Source of the DNA: an uncultured Alphaproteobacteria bacterium
GTDB taxonomy: Bacteria; Pseudomonadota; Alphaproteobacteria; UBA8366; GCA-2717185
Direction of reading: 5' to 3'
Length of the DNA stretch: 64,000 nt
Assembly (NCBI GenBank): GCA_943788635.1
Contig: CALSRA010000005.1
Coordinates: forward strand, 24,520-88,519
The first letter of the stretch is position 1, and each line of letters starts with the position of its first letter. Under the pieces are notes generated by a model. The model did no database searches and had not been told where the DNA came from. It was given only the letters and a program-made list of their open reading frames with translations. Below, piece by piece: positions 27,454-36,663 of this stretch. Both the position numbers and the translations under genes were made by a program.

Positions 27454-28191
27454 TCAGCTCACGATGCGGCCGCCATCGATGGCGACGGTCCGGTCACACC
27501 GGTCTGCCAGTGCCGGATCATGCGTGACGAGCAGCATGGCGGCTCCCGTGTCCCGTGCCAGGGAAAACATTGTATCCGCGACGACCTGCCCGGTCCGCTG
27601 GTCAAGATTGCCGGTCGGTTCATCAGCGAGGATCAGGCGCGGCCCAACGACAAACGCCCGGGCAATCGCCACCCGCTGCTGTTCGCCCCCGGAAAGAGCG
27701 GATGGACGGTGCGTGAGCCGGTCTTCGAGACCAACCCGCTTTAACAGGGCCGCCGCGCGGTCCTCAGCCGATGACTCGCCGGCGAGAATCAGCGGCAGCG
27801 CAACATTCTGCAGCGCCGTCATGGCAGGGACGAGGTGATAGGACTGGAACACGACGCCGATGTCCCGGCGCCGCAACCGGGTACGCGCCTGCTCACCGGC
27901 CGTCATCATGTCAAGACCAAGGACACAAGTCGTTCCGCCCGAAGGTACCTCCAGCCCGCCAATCACAGCTATCAGCGAAGATTTTCCGGAACCGGAAGGC
28001 CCGGTGACGGCAACGATCTCGCCGGGGGTGACAACGAGGTCAACACCCTGCAGCACCTCGATTTCACCCTCGGGCGTCGGATAGGAAAGGCGGGCGCCCT
28101 TCATCGCAACAGCACCCTGCTTCTCTGAAAGCGGAGGTTCCAGAGCGTCAGCCGTAGCAGTGCCGCGATTATGTTCGGTCGTATCTGGCAT
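27454..28191 (-). CDS. ABC transporter ATP-binding protein (YbbA/LolD-like)
   Basis: 245-residue ATPase of the LolD/MacB/YbbA group, powering the adjacent FtsX-type permease. Walker A is GPSGSGKSS, the signature is LSGGEQQRVAIARA, Walker B is LILADEPTGNLD, and the H-loop is LVTHD. About 25 extra residues precede the usual N-terminus; a start further in is possible. In relatives (ybbAP-tesA) the system is linked to envelope or lipid handling; no thioesterase gene is adjacent on this side. Function is likely lost or altered if the permease stop is real. Confidence 0.9.
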   Translation of the reverse strand: MPDTTEHNRGTATADALEPPLSEKQGAVAMKGARLSYPTPEGEIEVLQGVDLVVTPGEIVAVTGPSGSGKSSLIAVIGGLEVPSGGTTCVLGLDMMTAGEQARTRLRRRDIGVVFQSYHLVPAMTALQNVALPLILAGESSAEDRAAALLKRVGLEDRLTHRPSALSGGEQQRVAIARAFVVGPRLILADEPTGNLDQRTGQVVADTMFSLARDTGAAMLLVTHDPALADRCDRTVAIDGGRIVS

Positions 28192-28277
28192 ATTACGGGT
28201 TATATGGCGATGCTGCCGCCAAGATTCACGTCAAAATTAACTGAACTAGGGCAGCCGAACGCGGTTCCCGGCAATAT

Positions 28278-30071
28278 CTATACCGGGAGCGGGCCGATCA
28301 GCCCTTCCTCGGACGCCTTGATCTGCAGGGCAAGGTACTTGGAGTAAATACGGCATTGCGCCAGGCTGCCCGCGATGAACCACAGCCCGTCCTGCGCGGT
28401 ACGCTTCCACATATTGGCCATTTCGCCGTCTTCGCCGATGCCCCAGATTTCGCCAACCTTTTCGGCGACATCATTACCAAGCAGGCGGCGGACGAGTTCC
28501 TGCTGGGTATAGTAGCCGGTTGCCAACACGATCAGGTCTGTCGGCACGGTGCTGCCATCCTTCATCAGCGCGCCATCGGCGGTGAAGCGTTCGATGGTGT
28601 CGAAATGCATCAGCCCGATTTCGCCTTCGATGATCAGGTCCGAACAGCCGGCATTCAGGTAATAGCCGCCGCCGCGCCGGCGATATTTCATCTGGTGACC
28701 GGTGCCATCCTCGCCGATATCGTATTTGAACCCCTTCACCTTCAGCGCGGCGATCAGGTCCTTGTCCATCTCGACCATGCGTTCAACGGCCATCTGGTAG
28801 CCCTTGACGATCAGCGGATAGGTCGCCGCCGTCGCCAGCAGGTCGCAATCATCGAGCGGCGGGCCTTCTTCATACAGCGCGTAGTTCAGCTTGGCGCTGG
28901 GATCGATGCTGACCACCGTGCCCGAACCGCGCTGGATGATGGTGGTGTCCGCGCCGTGACTGTACAGATCCTGGGCGACATCATGGCCGCTGTTCCCGGT
29001 ACCGAGCACCAGCGCCTTTTTATCCTTCCAGGCCTTGCCGTCGGTAAAGCTGTGCGAATGGACAACCTCACCGGCGAAATCCTTCAGCCCCGGCAGGTCC
29101 GGAATCCGGGCGATGCCGCTGACGCCATTGGCGAAGACGACATGGCGCGGCCGCATGGTGCGTTCGGTCCCATCCGTTTTGCGCAGGGTCGCGGTCCAGC
29201 ATTTATCCGCTTCGTCATAAGAACCGCCGATGAATTCGGTGCCGGTCCAGAAGTTGACTTCCAGCGCTTCGGCATAGCATTCGAACCAGTTCGCCAGCAT
29301 GTCCTTGGGAATATATTTGGGCATGGTCGGCGGAAACGGCATATAGGGCAGGTGGTTCGCGACAATCTGGTTATGCAGCGCCAGCGAGTGATAGCGCTTG
29401 CGCCAGTTGTCACCGATACGTTCAAACCGGTCGACGACCAGCGTATCCACATCAAGCTGGTTGAGCCGCGCCGCAATCGCCAATCCTGCCTGGCCGCCAC
29501 CAACCACCAGCACGGCGGGGTCACGATCCGCGTATTCACGGGATTTGACGCGCTGGTCGAGCCAGTTTTTACCCCCGAAATTACGGGAATAGGCATCGCC
29601 GGTCGGACGGCGCACGCCGACATGTTCTTCATGCCCCTTGATCTCATCCAGCGCGGTCATCAGCACCCAGGCAAGGGGTCCGGCGCCCTCGCCGGGGATC
29701 AACCGAACGACGCCATTGCCCCGGCCGGTTTCGGTTTCGAACTCGATCATCGCTTCGATAGCCTCCACGCCCAGCCGCTTTACGCGGCGCGGTGCGGTGC
29801 GGGTTTCGGAAACCCGAAAGCCCCGCGCACCAACCGTGGCCTGCGCATTGATCAGCCCGGCGGCGATATCATCGGCGCCGCCGAACGGACTGATACTCCA
29901 GGTAAAGGCCAGCAGGTCACGCCAGTGACTGTCCCGCTGGAACAGCGCCGCAACCGCAGATGCATCGCCACTGCCCAGCGCGGTTTCAAACGCACCCAGC
30001 CAGTGTGTCACCAGATCGGTATCGCTGGCAGCAGGCCGCTGGCTCAACGCAGTCAGATCGACGTCATCCAT
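28278..30071 (-). CDS. flavin-containing monooxygenase with N-terminal NTF2/SnoaL-like domain
   Basis: 597-residue FAD/NADPH oxidoreductase. Residues about 1-150 form an NTF2/SnoaL-like domain (WLGAFETALGSGDASAVAAL at its start). The monooxygenase part shows the FAD loop VVGGGQAGLAIAARL, the FMO/BVMO-type segment FAGEVVHSHSFTDG and the NADPH loop LGTGNSGHDVAQDL, then LIVLATGYYTQ. Enzymes of this kind add oxygen to N, S or ketone carbon. Start ATG 30071 (MDDVDLTAL) is preferred to the ATG at 30131, which adds 20 residues. It forms a minus-strand group with the thioesterase and methyltransferase genes upstream. Confidence 0.88.
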   Translation of the reverse strand: MDDVDLTALSQRPAASDTDLVTHWLGAFETALGSGDASAVAALFQRDSHWRDLLAFTWSISPFGGADDIAAGLINAQATVGARGFRVSETRTAPRRVKRLGVEAIEAMIEFETETGRGNGVVRLIPGEGAGPLAWVLMTALDEIKGHEEHVGVRRPTGDAYSRNFGGKNWLDQRVKSREYADRDPAVLVVGGGQAGLAIAARLNQLDVDTLVVDRFERIGDNWRKRYHSLALHNQIVANHLPYMPFPPTMPKYIPKDMLANWFECYAEALEVNFWTGTEFIGGSYDEADKCWTATLRKTDGTERTMRPRHVVFANGVSGIARIPDLPGLKDFAGEVVHSHSFTDGKAWKDKKALVLGTGNSGHDVAQDLYSHGADTTIIQRGSGTVVSIDPSAKLNYALYEEGPPLDDCDLLATAATYPLIVKGYQMAVERMVEMDKDLIAALKVKGFKYDIGEDGTGHQMKYRRRGGGYYLNAGCSDLIIEGEIGLMHFDTIERFTADGALMKDGSTVPTDLIVLATGYYTQQELVRRLLGNDVAEKVGEIWGIGEDGEMANMWKRTAQDGLWFIAGSLAQCRIYSKYLALQIKASEEGLIGPLPV

Positions 30072-30193
30072 GGTATTTCCCCATCGCAGGCGTTGGGCAA
30101 CGCGCGAACGCAGCGTCTTCCCGTCGGTCAAGCAAAGGTCTTCGCACGAATCTTGTCAAGATGCGGCCATCTGGCGCGCACCGCCGAGGATAG

Positions 30194-30634
30194 TCAGGCG
30201 CCGAGCCTGTCACCTTCCAGCACGGTGATTTTCGCCACCAGTTCCGAAGGCAGCGCTGCGGATTTATGGGCGGCCTGATCGGTATTTACCCAGACGACCT
30301 CGCCGGTGGCGCGCAGATCCTCCGCGCCTGCCGGGTGAATTTCCAGCAGGAACGTCACCGACGACCGGCCCAGCCGCGCGACCCGGACATGGACTTCGAT
30401 ATCCTCGTCGAACAGGATCGGCTGCTGGTATTCGACCAGGCTGCGAACGGTGTGGAAATCCTCACCGGTTCGTTCGACCTGCCCCATATAATCATAAGGC
30501 AGCGCCCGGCAATATTCGGTGATCGCCGTGTCGAAATAGGTCAGGTAATGGGCATTGAAGACAATCTTCTGGCCGTCCACTTCCGAATAACGGACGCGAA
30601 ACGGCCAGGAAAACCGAAACTCGGACCGGGCCAT
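30194..30634 (-). CDS. acyl-CoA thioesterase (4HBT, hot-dog fold)
   Basis: 146-residue 4-hydroxybenzoyl-CoA thioesterase-like protein. The N-terminal block VRYSEVDGQKIVFNAHYL and the following YFDTAITEY are the usual hot-dog signature; the Asp after VRYSEV is the likely catalytic residue position. These enzymes release acyl or aryl groups from CoA in the cytoplasm. Its start is 4 bp after the stop of the methyltransferase gene upstream, so both are one transcript; the monooxygenase follows after about 120 bp. Confidence 0.85.
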   Translation of the reverse strand: MARSEFRFSWPFRVRYSEVDGQKIVFNAHYLTYFDTAITEYCRALPYDYMGQVERTGEDFHTVRSLVEYQQPILFDEDIEVHVRVARLGRSSVTFLLEIHPAGAEDLRATGEVVWVNTDQAAHKSAALPSELVAKITVLEGDRLGA

Positions 30635-30638
30635 GGGC

Positions 30639-31658
30639 TCAGCCCGGTTTGCGCGCGTGGAGCAGCCGCGTCAGGCCCGGGATCATTTCTTCTTCGCGGA
30701 TATCGGTGAATCCGACCTCTTCCATCTGCCCCTTCAGCCATCCCGGCGTTACCGAGCGCGCTTCCGGCGTGAACGCCATGTGCTGAAGCTGCCACAGCGC
30801 TGCCATCGGCGGGCCGCTGCGGTCGTCCTCGACCATGAAGTCATGCACCATGTAGTGCCCGCCCGGCGCCAGACAGTCGAAGGCATCTTTTACGAGACGC
30901 GGCACTTCGGTTCCCGGCACGCCGCTGAACAGGTAGGACATCAGGATCGCGTCCTGTCCTGTCGGCCATTCCGTCTGCAGCGCATTGGCAGGAATATACC
31001 GTACCCGGTCGACCATGCCGGCCTCGGTCACGAAGCGCCAGCCAATCTCCGCCACGTTCGGAAAATCGATAATGGTCGCAACCAGGTCGGGGTTGGCTTC
31101 CAGCAGGCGGATACTCATCGCGCCCGTACCACCGCCGATATCAAGCAAATTCTTCGCGCCGGACAGGTCGACCAGCCGCGCCAGCGTCCGCCCGGGCCCC
31201 AGTGAGCCGGCTTGCTGCGCATTGCTGTACAGCGCGGCTTCTTCCGGGTCGGCCATCCAGTGCTGGTAGGAATCCACTGCGTTCGGATCGAGCGAGCCAT
31301 CCACCACATCGTTCAACTGGTCGAGGAACGGATACATCTGCCCATCGATCTGATAGCGCAGGTAGTCGCCGAAATCGTATTTTGCGCCATGAACGAGGAA
31401 TGCCTCCGCGCCCGGCGAATTGGCGTAGGTTTCTTCTTCCCGATCAACCAGTCCGATACCTGTCAGCGCCGTCAGCAGCGTTGTGACCCGATTGACCGGC
31501 ACATCGGTTTCCTTCGCGACCTGGGTGGCGGTTTTCGGGCCTTCCGCGAGATTTGTAAAGACGCCGATATGTAACCCGGCAAACAGGGCCTTGGACGCCA
31601 TAAACCCGAAAGCGATGCGTGAAACGTCTTCCGCCGTTTCCGCCAGTTGTGCTGACAT
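30639..31658 (-). CDS. SAM-dependent O-methyltransferase (acetylserotonin OMT-like)
   Basis: 339-residue methyltransferase of the plant-type O-methyltransferase family 2. An N-terminal winged-helix dimerisation domain (about 10-100, TQVAKETDVPVNRVTTLL) is followed by the SAM-binding domain with LLDIGGGTGAMSIRLLE and the substrate-side MVHDFMVEDDR. Bacterial members methylate hydroxyl groups of pigments and antibiotics, or act on bacteriochlorophyll intermediates. No such biosynthetic cluster is present; the downstream partners are a thioesterase and a monooxygenase. Length is normal. Confidence 0.87.
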   Translation of the reverse strand: MSAQLAETAEDVSRIAFGFMASKALFAGLHIGVFTNLAEGPKTATQVAKETDVPVNRVTTLLTALTGIGLVDREEETYANSPGAEAFLVHGAKYDFGDYLRYQIDGQMYPFLDQLNDVVDGSLDPNAVDSYQHWMADPEEAALYSNAQQAGSLGPGRTLARLVDLSGAKNLLDIGGGTGAMSIRLLEANPDLVATIIDFPNVAEIGWRFVTEAGMVDRVRYIPANALQTEWPTGQDAILMSYLFSGVPGTEVPRLVKDAFDCLAPGGHYMVHDFMVEDDRSGPPMAALWQLQHMAFTPEARSVTPGWLKGQMEEVGFTDIREEEMIPGLTRLLHARKPG

Positions 31659-31880
31659 AACGTGAAATTCTCCAATAATTGCTTGCTGTATTCGCTGCCA
31701 AACCTAGGGAAACTCCCCGTAAATGCAACAAGCCATCTGGATTCGGGGTTTTCCCAAGCCGTTTTGAGCATGGGTTTCGCGACTTGAAAGACAGCACGCT
31801 TCGCCTGACACGACGGGGCATTCTTTGCGTCCACAACCTGCAGTGACCCGGCCTTTTCCGCATCCCTCGACGTCGCGGGA

Positions 31881-31900
31881 CGGGGATTACGCTATCCCCG
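31881..31900 (-). terminator. hairpin downstream of the VWA gene
   Basis: CGGGGAT (31881-31887) pairs with ATCCCCG (31894-31900), a perfect 7 bp GC-rich stem with a 6 nt loop, 20 bp after the VWA stop on the minus strand. No T tract follows. The remaining 31659-31880 stretch shows nothing I can assign beyond the methyltransferase promoter region. Confidence 0.35.
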
Positions 31901-31919
31901 CCCCGTCTTCGCCATTCGC

Positions 31920-33554
31920 TTACCTTGCCGCTACTGCCGATGATGCCTTGGCCAGCCGCACCAGGTTGATGAATTCAGCCCGCAACCCGTATTCATCCGC
32001 GCCCTTGCTCGATTTCGCCAGATTGATGACGTCGTCATAGCGGAACCCGCCGATGTATTTTCCGCCGGACATGATCTGCCCGAAACCGGCGACGGCGGTC
32101 GCCCAGCGCACCTCGCGCAGGCGTCCTGTTTCCGCCGGTGCGTCCAGGTCATCGCGTTCCTGCGCCTTGCCGAATGCAACCGATATCAGTTTGGAGTCTT
32201 CTTCTTCAGGCAGCTTGTAGCGAATTTTCAGGAAGCCGTATTCGCTATCCGTTTTTGCCGAGGCTGATTGTGTTTCCTGATACCGGTTTTCCCCGATCAT
32301 GCCGCTATCGCTACCCACCGGGGTGATCTCATAGATCGCAGTCACGGAATGGCCGGCGCCGATATCGCCCGCGTCCACCGCGTCATTGCGGAAATCCTCA
32401 CGCTTCAGCGCACGGGTTTCATAACCGATCAGCCGGTATTCGCTGACCGTATCCGGGTTGAATTCAACCTGGATCTTCACATCCTTTGCAATCGGAAACA
32501 GGGTCGAGGATGCCTCGTCGACCAGCACCTTGCGGGCTTCGTTCAGCGTATCGATATGCGCGGCCACGCCATTGCCGCTCTGCGCCAGCGCCTGCATCGC
32601 ATGATCGTTCAGATTGCCCTGCCCGAAACCCAGCACTGTGAGATAGACGCCCGTATCACGCTGTTTCTCGATAAGCGCCCTGAGGTCCTTCGCGCTGCTG
32701 ACGCCGACATTGAAGTCACCATCGGTCGCCAGCACGACCCGATTGACGGATTTTTCGTCGAATTGTTCGCGCGCCAGTGCATAGGCCTGCCGGATACCGG
32801 CGCCCCCTGCGGTTGACCCACCGGCACGCAGATTGTCCAGCGCCGCGTGGATCAGATGCTTCTGTGCCACCCTTGTCGGCGACAGCACCATGCCCGCCGC
32901 CCCGGCATAGACAACGATTCCGACCGTGTCGTCATCGTCCAGCGACCCCAGCAGCAGCTTCAGCGACTGGATGACCAGTGGCAGCTTGTCCGGCGCGTTC
33001 ATCGAACCTGAAACATCCAGCAGGAAAACAAGATTACTGCGCGGCTTCTGGCTCGCTTCGATATCGTATCCCCGGATGCCAATATGGATCAGTTTGTTTC
33101 CCTTCCGCCACGGGCTGGGCATCACGGTGACGCTGGGGCGGAACGGTTCATCGGGGGATGTCGCCAGCGGGTAATCGTACCGGAAATAGTTGACCAGTTC
33201 TTCCACCCGCACCGCATCCGACGGCGGCATCGCACCGCGATTCAGCATATGCCGGACGGTTGAATATGACGCGGTGTCAACGTCAACCGAGAAAGTCGAC
33301 ACCGGGGCATCGGCGACGCGTTTGATGGCATTGCGTTCGATTTCCTGGAACTGGTCCCGGCTTGCCGGCATAGCGACCGGCGGCGCGGCATGATGCTTTG
33401 CTGCAGCTTTGCGGTGCGCCGCGACGCTTCCGCTCGACATCAACTGCGGCGCCGGCGCGGCTGTGGACAGTTCCTGAGAAGACCTCATGTCAACTTCGCA
33501 GGCCGTCACGACCAACGCGGCGAATACGATGGCCGCCAATCCCGTTCTGTTCAT
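31920..33554 (-). CDS. von Willebrand factor A domain lipoprotein (YfbK-like)
   Basis: 544-residue exported protein. A lipoprotein signal peptide ends in LVVTAC (Cys 19). A VWA N-terminal region (about 75-165) is followed by the VWA domain (about 165-345) with an intact MIDAS motif LDVSGSMN and the later ATDGDFNVG, so it should bind a divalent metal and a protein partner. The C-terminal part (about 360-540) is the DUF3520-type domain of the YfbK family. The role of this family is unknown; attachment to the membrane suggests envelope function. Single-gene unit. Confidence 0.87.
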   Translation of the reverse strand: MNRTGLAAIVFAALVVTACEVDMRSSQELSTAAPAPQLMSSGSVAAHRKAAAKHHAAPPVAMPASRDQFQEIERNAIKRVADAPVSTFSVDVDTASYSTVRHMLNRGAMPPSDAVRVEELVNYFRYDYPLATSPDEPFRPSVTVMPSPWRKGNKLIHIGIRGYDIEASQKPRSNLVFLLDVSGSMNAPDKLPLVIQSLKLLLGSLDDDDTVGIVVYAGAAGMVLSPTRVAQKHLIHAALDNLRAGGSTAGGAGIRQAYALAREQFDEKSVNRVVLATDGDFNVGVSSAKDLRALIEKQRDTGVYLTVLGFGQGNLNDHAMQALAQSGNGVAAHIDTLNEARKVLVDEASSTLFPIAKDVKIQVEFNPDTVSEYRLIGYETRALKREDFRNDAVDAGDIGAGHSVTAIYEITPVGSDSGMIGENRYQETQSASAKTDSEYGFLKIRYKLPEEEDSKLISVAFGKAQERDDLDAPAETGRLREVRWATAVAGFGQIMSGGKYIGGFRYDDVINLAKSSKGADEYGLRAEFINLVRLAKASSAVAAR

Positions 33555-33618
33555 TTGCGTTCCCCCATTGGATGGAATTCCCGCTGCGCAATTCGCAGCA
33601 CGCGATGGGGTAGCGATG

Positions 33619-33638
33619 AAAAAGGGCCGAACCGGCCC
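33619..33638 (-). terminator. terminator-like hairpin in the leader of the VWA gene
   Basis: GGGCCG (33624-33629) and CGGCCC (33633-33638) form a 6 bp stem with a 3 nt loop; on the minus strand it is followed by five T (33619-33623). It sits 65 bp upstream of the VWA start, where no minus-strand gene ends, so it could be an attenuator. Confidence 0.35.
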
Positions 33639-33742
33639 GGTATTGAGGAAAAATCAAGGCAGGCGAACCACAGCCAGGCAATTGAATCGACGCGTCCGGC
33701 AGACTACCCTTGCGACAAACCAGTAACACGAAGGGAAACAAG

Positions 33743-34552
33743 ATGAGCGTTGTCGAAACCGAACGTCACGGCCAGATCATGACGATCCGGCTGAACCGGC
33801 CCGAACGCATGAATGCCATCGGCTTTGAATTGCGGACCAAGATGGCCGAAGCCTTCACCGAATTCCGTACCGACCCGGACCTGGAAGTCGCGGTGTTCAC
33901 CGGCACAGGCAAGGCCTTCTGCGCCGGCGAAGACATGAAGGAATCGCTGGAACGCGGAGCGCCCGGGCTGGACGAACGCGAACTGCCCAACCCCTTCATG
34001 GACGGCACGCTGGAAAAGCCGGTTATCGGCGCGATCAACGGCTTTGCCATGGGTGGCGGCTTCATGCTGGTCGAAAATACCGACCTGCGCGTTGCGGTGC
34101 GCGGTGCGGTCTTCGAGATGTCGGAAGCCAAGCGCTGGCTGCTGGGCGGATACAATCACGGGCTGGTCGCCGACCTGCCGCATCCGATCGCGATGGAAAT
34201 GGCGCTTGCCTATCGTTTCACCGCGGACCGGCTGTATGAACTGGGCTTCATCAACCGCCTGGTCGATGCCGACGAATTGCTGCCCACGGCGTATGAGATG
34301 GCCGAACACCTGCTGACCCTGCCGCCGGCCGCCCGCGTCAATACGGTCTACATGATGCGACAGATGCGCCAGAAGCCATCCCCCGAAATCGAGAAACTGG
34401 CAGAGGCGCTGCACGCCCATGGCGACCAGTCGGACCGGATGGAATCGCGCAAGGCGTTCGCCGAAAAGCGCAAGCCGAACTTTAAGGGCTGGCTGAATCC
34501 GGCAGACCGCTACAATATACCGACGCTGGATTCCGTCAGCAAAAAGGCATGA
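33743..34552 (+). CDS. enoyl-CoA hydratase/isomerase family protein
   Basis: 269-residue crotonase-fold enzyme acting on acyl-CoA thioesters. The first oxyanion-hole block AVFTGTGKAFCAGEDMKE and the second, PVIGAINGFAMGGGFMLVEN, are present, as is the later MSEAKRWLLGG segment. The first catalytic glutamate of true hydratases is not clearly conserved, so isomerase or other crotonase chemistry is possible. ATG at 33743 follows CGAAGGGAAACAAG. Stand-alone gene, divergent from the VWA lipoprotein. Confidence 0.85.
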   Translation: MSVVETERHGQIMTIRLNRPERMNAIGFELRTKMAEAFTEFRTDPDLEVAVFTGTGKAFCAGEDMKESLERGAPGLDERELPNPFMDGTLEKPVIGAINGFAMGGGFMLVENTDLRVAVRGAVFEMSEAKRWLLGGYNHGLVADLPHPIAMEMALAYRFTADRLYELGFINRLVDADELLPTAYEMAEHLLTLPPAARVNTVYMMRQMRQKPSPEIEKLAEALHAHGDQSDRMESRKAFAEKRKPNFKGWLNPADRYNIPTLDSVSKKA

Positions 34553-34638
34553 TGACTGGCCGGGTGTCAGGCCAATTAACCTGCCTTTAGAACGTTCATG
34601 ATATCGTCCGCTAACACCCGCCCTAGACGGATTGAAGA

Positions 34639-35079
34639 ATGATCCACCGCCTGATTTATCTGAGTTCGACACCGAACCGGATTTCGCCGGACGATATCCA
34701 AAGCATTCTGGCCAAGTCGCGACAGAACAATGCCCGCGACCACATCACCGGGCTGCTGATCTTCCGCGATGGCAGTTTCCTTCAGATCCTGGAAGGGGAA
34801 AAGGACAACGTCCTTACCTGCTATCGGCGTATCAACCGGGACACGCGCCACAGCGGCTGCATCATACTGCAGTCGGAAGACGTTCCGGCGCGCCAGTTCG
34901 GCGAATGGGATATGGCCTATGTGCCATTCGCCGAATTACCGCCGGGTTGCCGCAAGAGCTATATCGACCTGACCGCGCTGCGCGATACCGAAAAAATGCG
35001 CGAACTTCTGCACGACAAGAATGCGGCCGTCTTCGTTACGACGTTTCTGGAAAGTTTCCGTGACTCACGGCTGATGTAA
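34639..35079 (+). CDS. short BLUF-domain blue-light photoreceptor
   Basis: 146-residue FAD-binding BLUF protein. Residues 2-95 form the domain, and every key photocycle residue is present with the same spacing as in AppA: Tyr 7 (LIYLSS), Asn 31, Gln 49 (GSFLQILEGE) and Trp 90 (FGEWDMAY). The final 50 residues are a helical tail with no output domain, so it is a short BLUF that must signal by protein contact. No EAL, GGDEF or obvious partner lies next to it. ATG at 34639 follows GGATTGAAGA. Confidence 0.93.
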   Translation: MIHRLIYLSSTPNRISPDDIQSILAKSRQNNARDHITGLLIFRDGSFLQILEGEKDNVLTCYRRINRDTRHSGCIILQSEDVPARQFGEWDMAYVPFAELPPGCRKSYIDLTALRDTEKMRELLHDKNAAVFVTTFLESFRDSRLM

Positions 35080-35189
35080 CGCTGTCGCGGCACATTTTCC
35101 AAACCACCCGCCAACCAACCCTTCTTGCCGCATCCGCGCCACTGCGCTAGCGTTTCCTTCGTGGTCAAACATTCGCGGGAGGAAGACCG

Positions 35190-36048
35190 ATGGGCAAGGG
35201 ACTTACCGATACACAGATCGCGGACTGGAAGCGCGATGGCTTCCTGTATCCCTTCGACCTGTTGAGCGAAGACGAGCGGCAGGATTGCCTGGCCAATCTG
35301 GCGCGGTTCGAGGACTGGCTGGGATCGCCGGTCAATGCCTCCAAGGACCTGAAATGGCGGACCATGCCGCATATCACTTTGCCCTGGTTCACAAAGCTGA
35401 TGCAGCATCCCGGTATCCTGGACAAGGTTGAGGATCTGATCGGACCGGACATCATGGTCTACACCAGCACCTTCTTCATCAAGGAACCGAACACCCCGAC
35501 CAATGCCGCCTGGCATCAGGATTCAACCTATTTCGGGATCGGCCGGTCGCCGGAAGTCGTGACCGCCTGGGTCGCACTTACCGAAGCCAGCCATGAAGCC
35601 GGCTGCATGGATGTGCTGCCCTATTACGGCGACGGGCCACGGCAGATGCAGCATGTGGCAAATGTGGTCGAAAACAGCGTCAAACCGCGCCGGGCAGGTC
35701 ATCACTGACCCGCTGGATGAATCCGGTGTGGAAACCATGGCGTTGAAACCGGGACAGTTTTCAATGCATCACGGATTGTGCCCGCACCGGTCCGGCCCCA
35801 ACACACTGGGTCACCGCCGTATCGGGCTGGGCATGAACTTCATGCCGCCGACGGAGAAGCCGCGCGGCAAATACAAGACAGCGGCGATGCTGGTGCGCGG
35901 CGAAGACCGCTACGGGCATTTCGAACCACTGACCCCGCCGAAGGCTGAACTGGACGATGATGCCATCGCCGCGCATCTGATGGCCGTGACACGCTACCGC
36001 GAGACCTATTACGAGCAGGAACCCCTGCATATGAAACTGGCGGGATAA
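35190..36048 (+). CDS. phytanoyl-CoA dioxygenase (PhyH) family protein, one frameshift
   Basis: About 285-residue Fe(II)/2-oxoglutarate dioxygenase. The iron motif is NAAWHQDSTYFG (His-x-Asp) with the distal histidine and 2-oxoglutarate arginine in MHHGLCPHRSGPN. The frame breaks at about 35,691-35,694: CAAACCGCGCC where CAACCGCGCC would continue ENSVNRAGQVI into the second frame. One extra A in a short run is the simplest cause, so the gene is probably intact. It hydroxylates an unknown small molecule. ATG at 35190 follows GGGAGGAAGACCG. Confidence 0.85.
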
Positions 36049-36151
36049 CAGCACCGGCCTGATTTGCATCACAGCAGCGTCATCGGCCGGAATATAGAGT
36101 CGGTATTGTGTCATAAACGGCAGTGCATGACGCGGGTTCGGCCATTACGAG

Positions 36152-36173
36152 GACCCGGCGATGACCCGGCGAT
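36152..36173. repeat. 11 bp perfect tandem duplication
   Basis: GACCCGGCGAT occurs twice back to back (36152-36162, 36163-36173), 42 bp upstream of the phasin ATG, in the gene's leader. It may be a recent slippage product. Confidence 0.6.
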
Positions 36174-36214
36174 GGTGCCGTTGAAACGGACAGGATCAAT
36201 CAGGGAACGCAACG

Positions 36215-36622
36215 ATGACGGATGACAGGAAACAGGAAAAAGGCCAGGGCGGAAGCGCCGGTGCTATGCCGGGCGCGGATTTCCTGGATTCAGTGCGCCA
36301 GTTCTGGGAGGGAATGCCGAAATTTCCGATGGATATGGCGCAGAATATCAGCACTGTCGGCAACACCAAAGTGCTTGAGGAAACAGCGACGATTGCCAAC
36401 CGGATGTTCGAATTCGGTCAGGCGCGTGTTCAGTCAGACATGAACCACATGGCGGAACTCGCACAATGCAAAACGCCGGAAGATTTCATGAACCTGCAAA
36501 AGCAATGGTACGAGACAGCGCTGAAGGATTTTCAGGAAAACAACGCCGAACTGGTCAAGGCCGGCATGCAGCTGTTTTCCGATGACACCCAAGCCGCCAA
36601 GAAACCAAAAGCGGGGAAATAG
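36215..36622 (+). CDS. phasin family protein
   Basis: 135-residue helical protein of the phasin type, which coats polyhydroxyalkanoate granules or acts as a granule-linked chaperone. The central part FEFGQARVQSDMNHMAELAQ and the following KTPEDFMNLQKQWYETALKDF are the usual phasin pattern. Charged, flexible ends (glycine/serine-rich start, lysine-rich finish) flank the helix. No PHA synthase or depolymerase gene is in the window. ATG at 36215 follows CAGGGAACGCAACG. Confidence 0.85.
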   Translation: MTDDRKQEKGQGGSAGAMPGADFLDSVRQFWEGMPKFPMDMAQNISTVGNTKVLEETATIANRMFEFGQARVQSDMNHMAELAQCKTPEDFMNLQKQWYETALKDFQENNAELVKAGMQLFSDDTQAAKKPKAGK

Positions 36623-36641
36623 GCAAAAGCGCACCGACCGC

Positions 36642-36663
36642 TGTCGCCCCGGTGCGGGCGACA
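36642..36663 (+). terminator. hairpin after the phasin gene
   Basis: TGTCGCC (36642-36648) and GGCGACA (36657-36663) form a perfect 7 bp stem with an 8 nt loop, 20 bp after the phasin stop. No T tract follows, so termination is uncertain. Confidence 0.35.

Noticed and set aside
28356..30278. 640-codon open frame on the plus strand
   Set aside because: It is the mirror of the flavin monooxygenase gene; high GC keeps the opposite frame open. The composition (rich in R, H, Q, G) and lack of motifs show it is not coding.
34561..34574. short hairpin after the enoyl-CoA hydratase gene
   Set aside because: A 5 bp stem without a T tract; not strong enough to call a terminator.
35690..35694. PhyH gene as a decayed pseudogene
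   Set aside because: One extra A explains the break, and both iron and 2-oxoglutarate ligands are kept in the joined frame.
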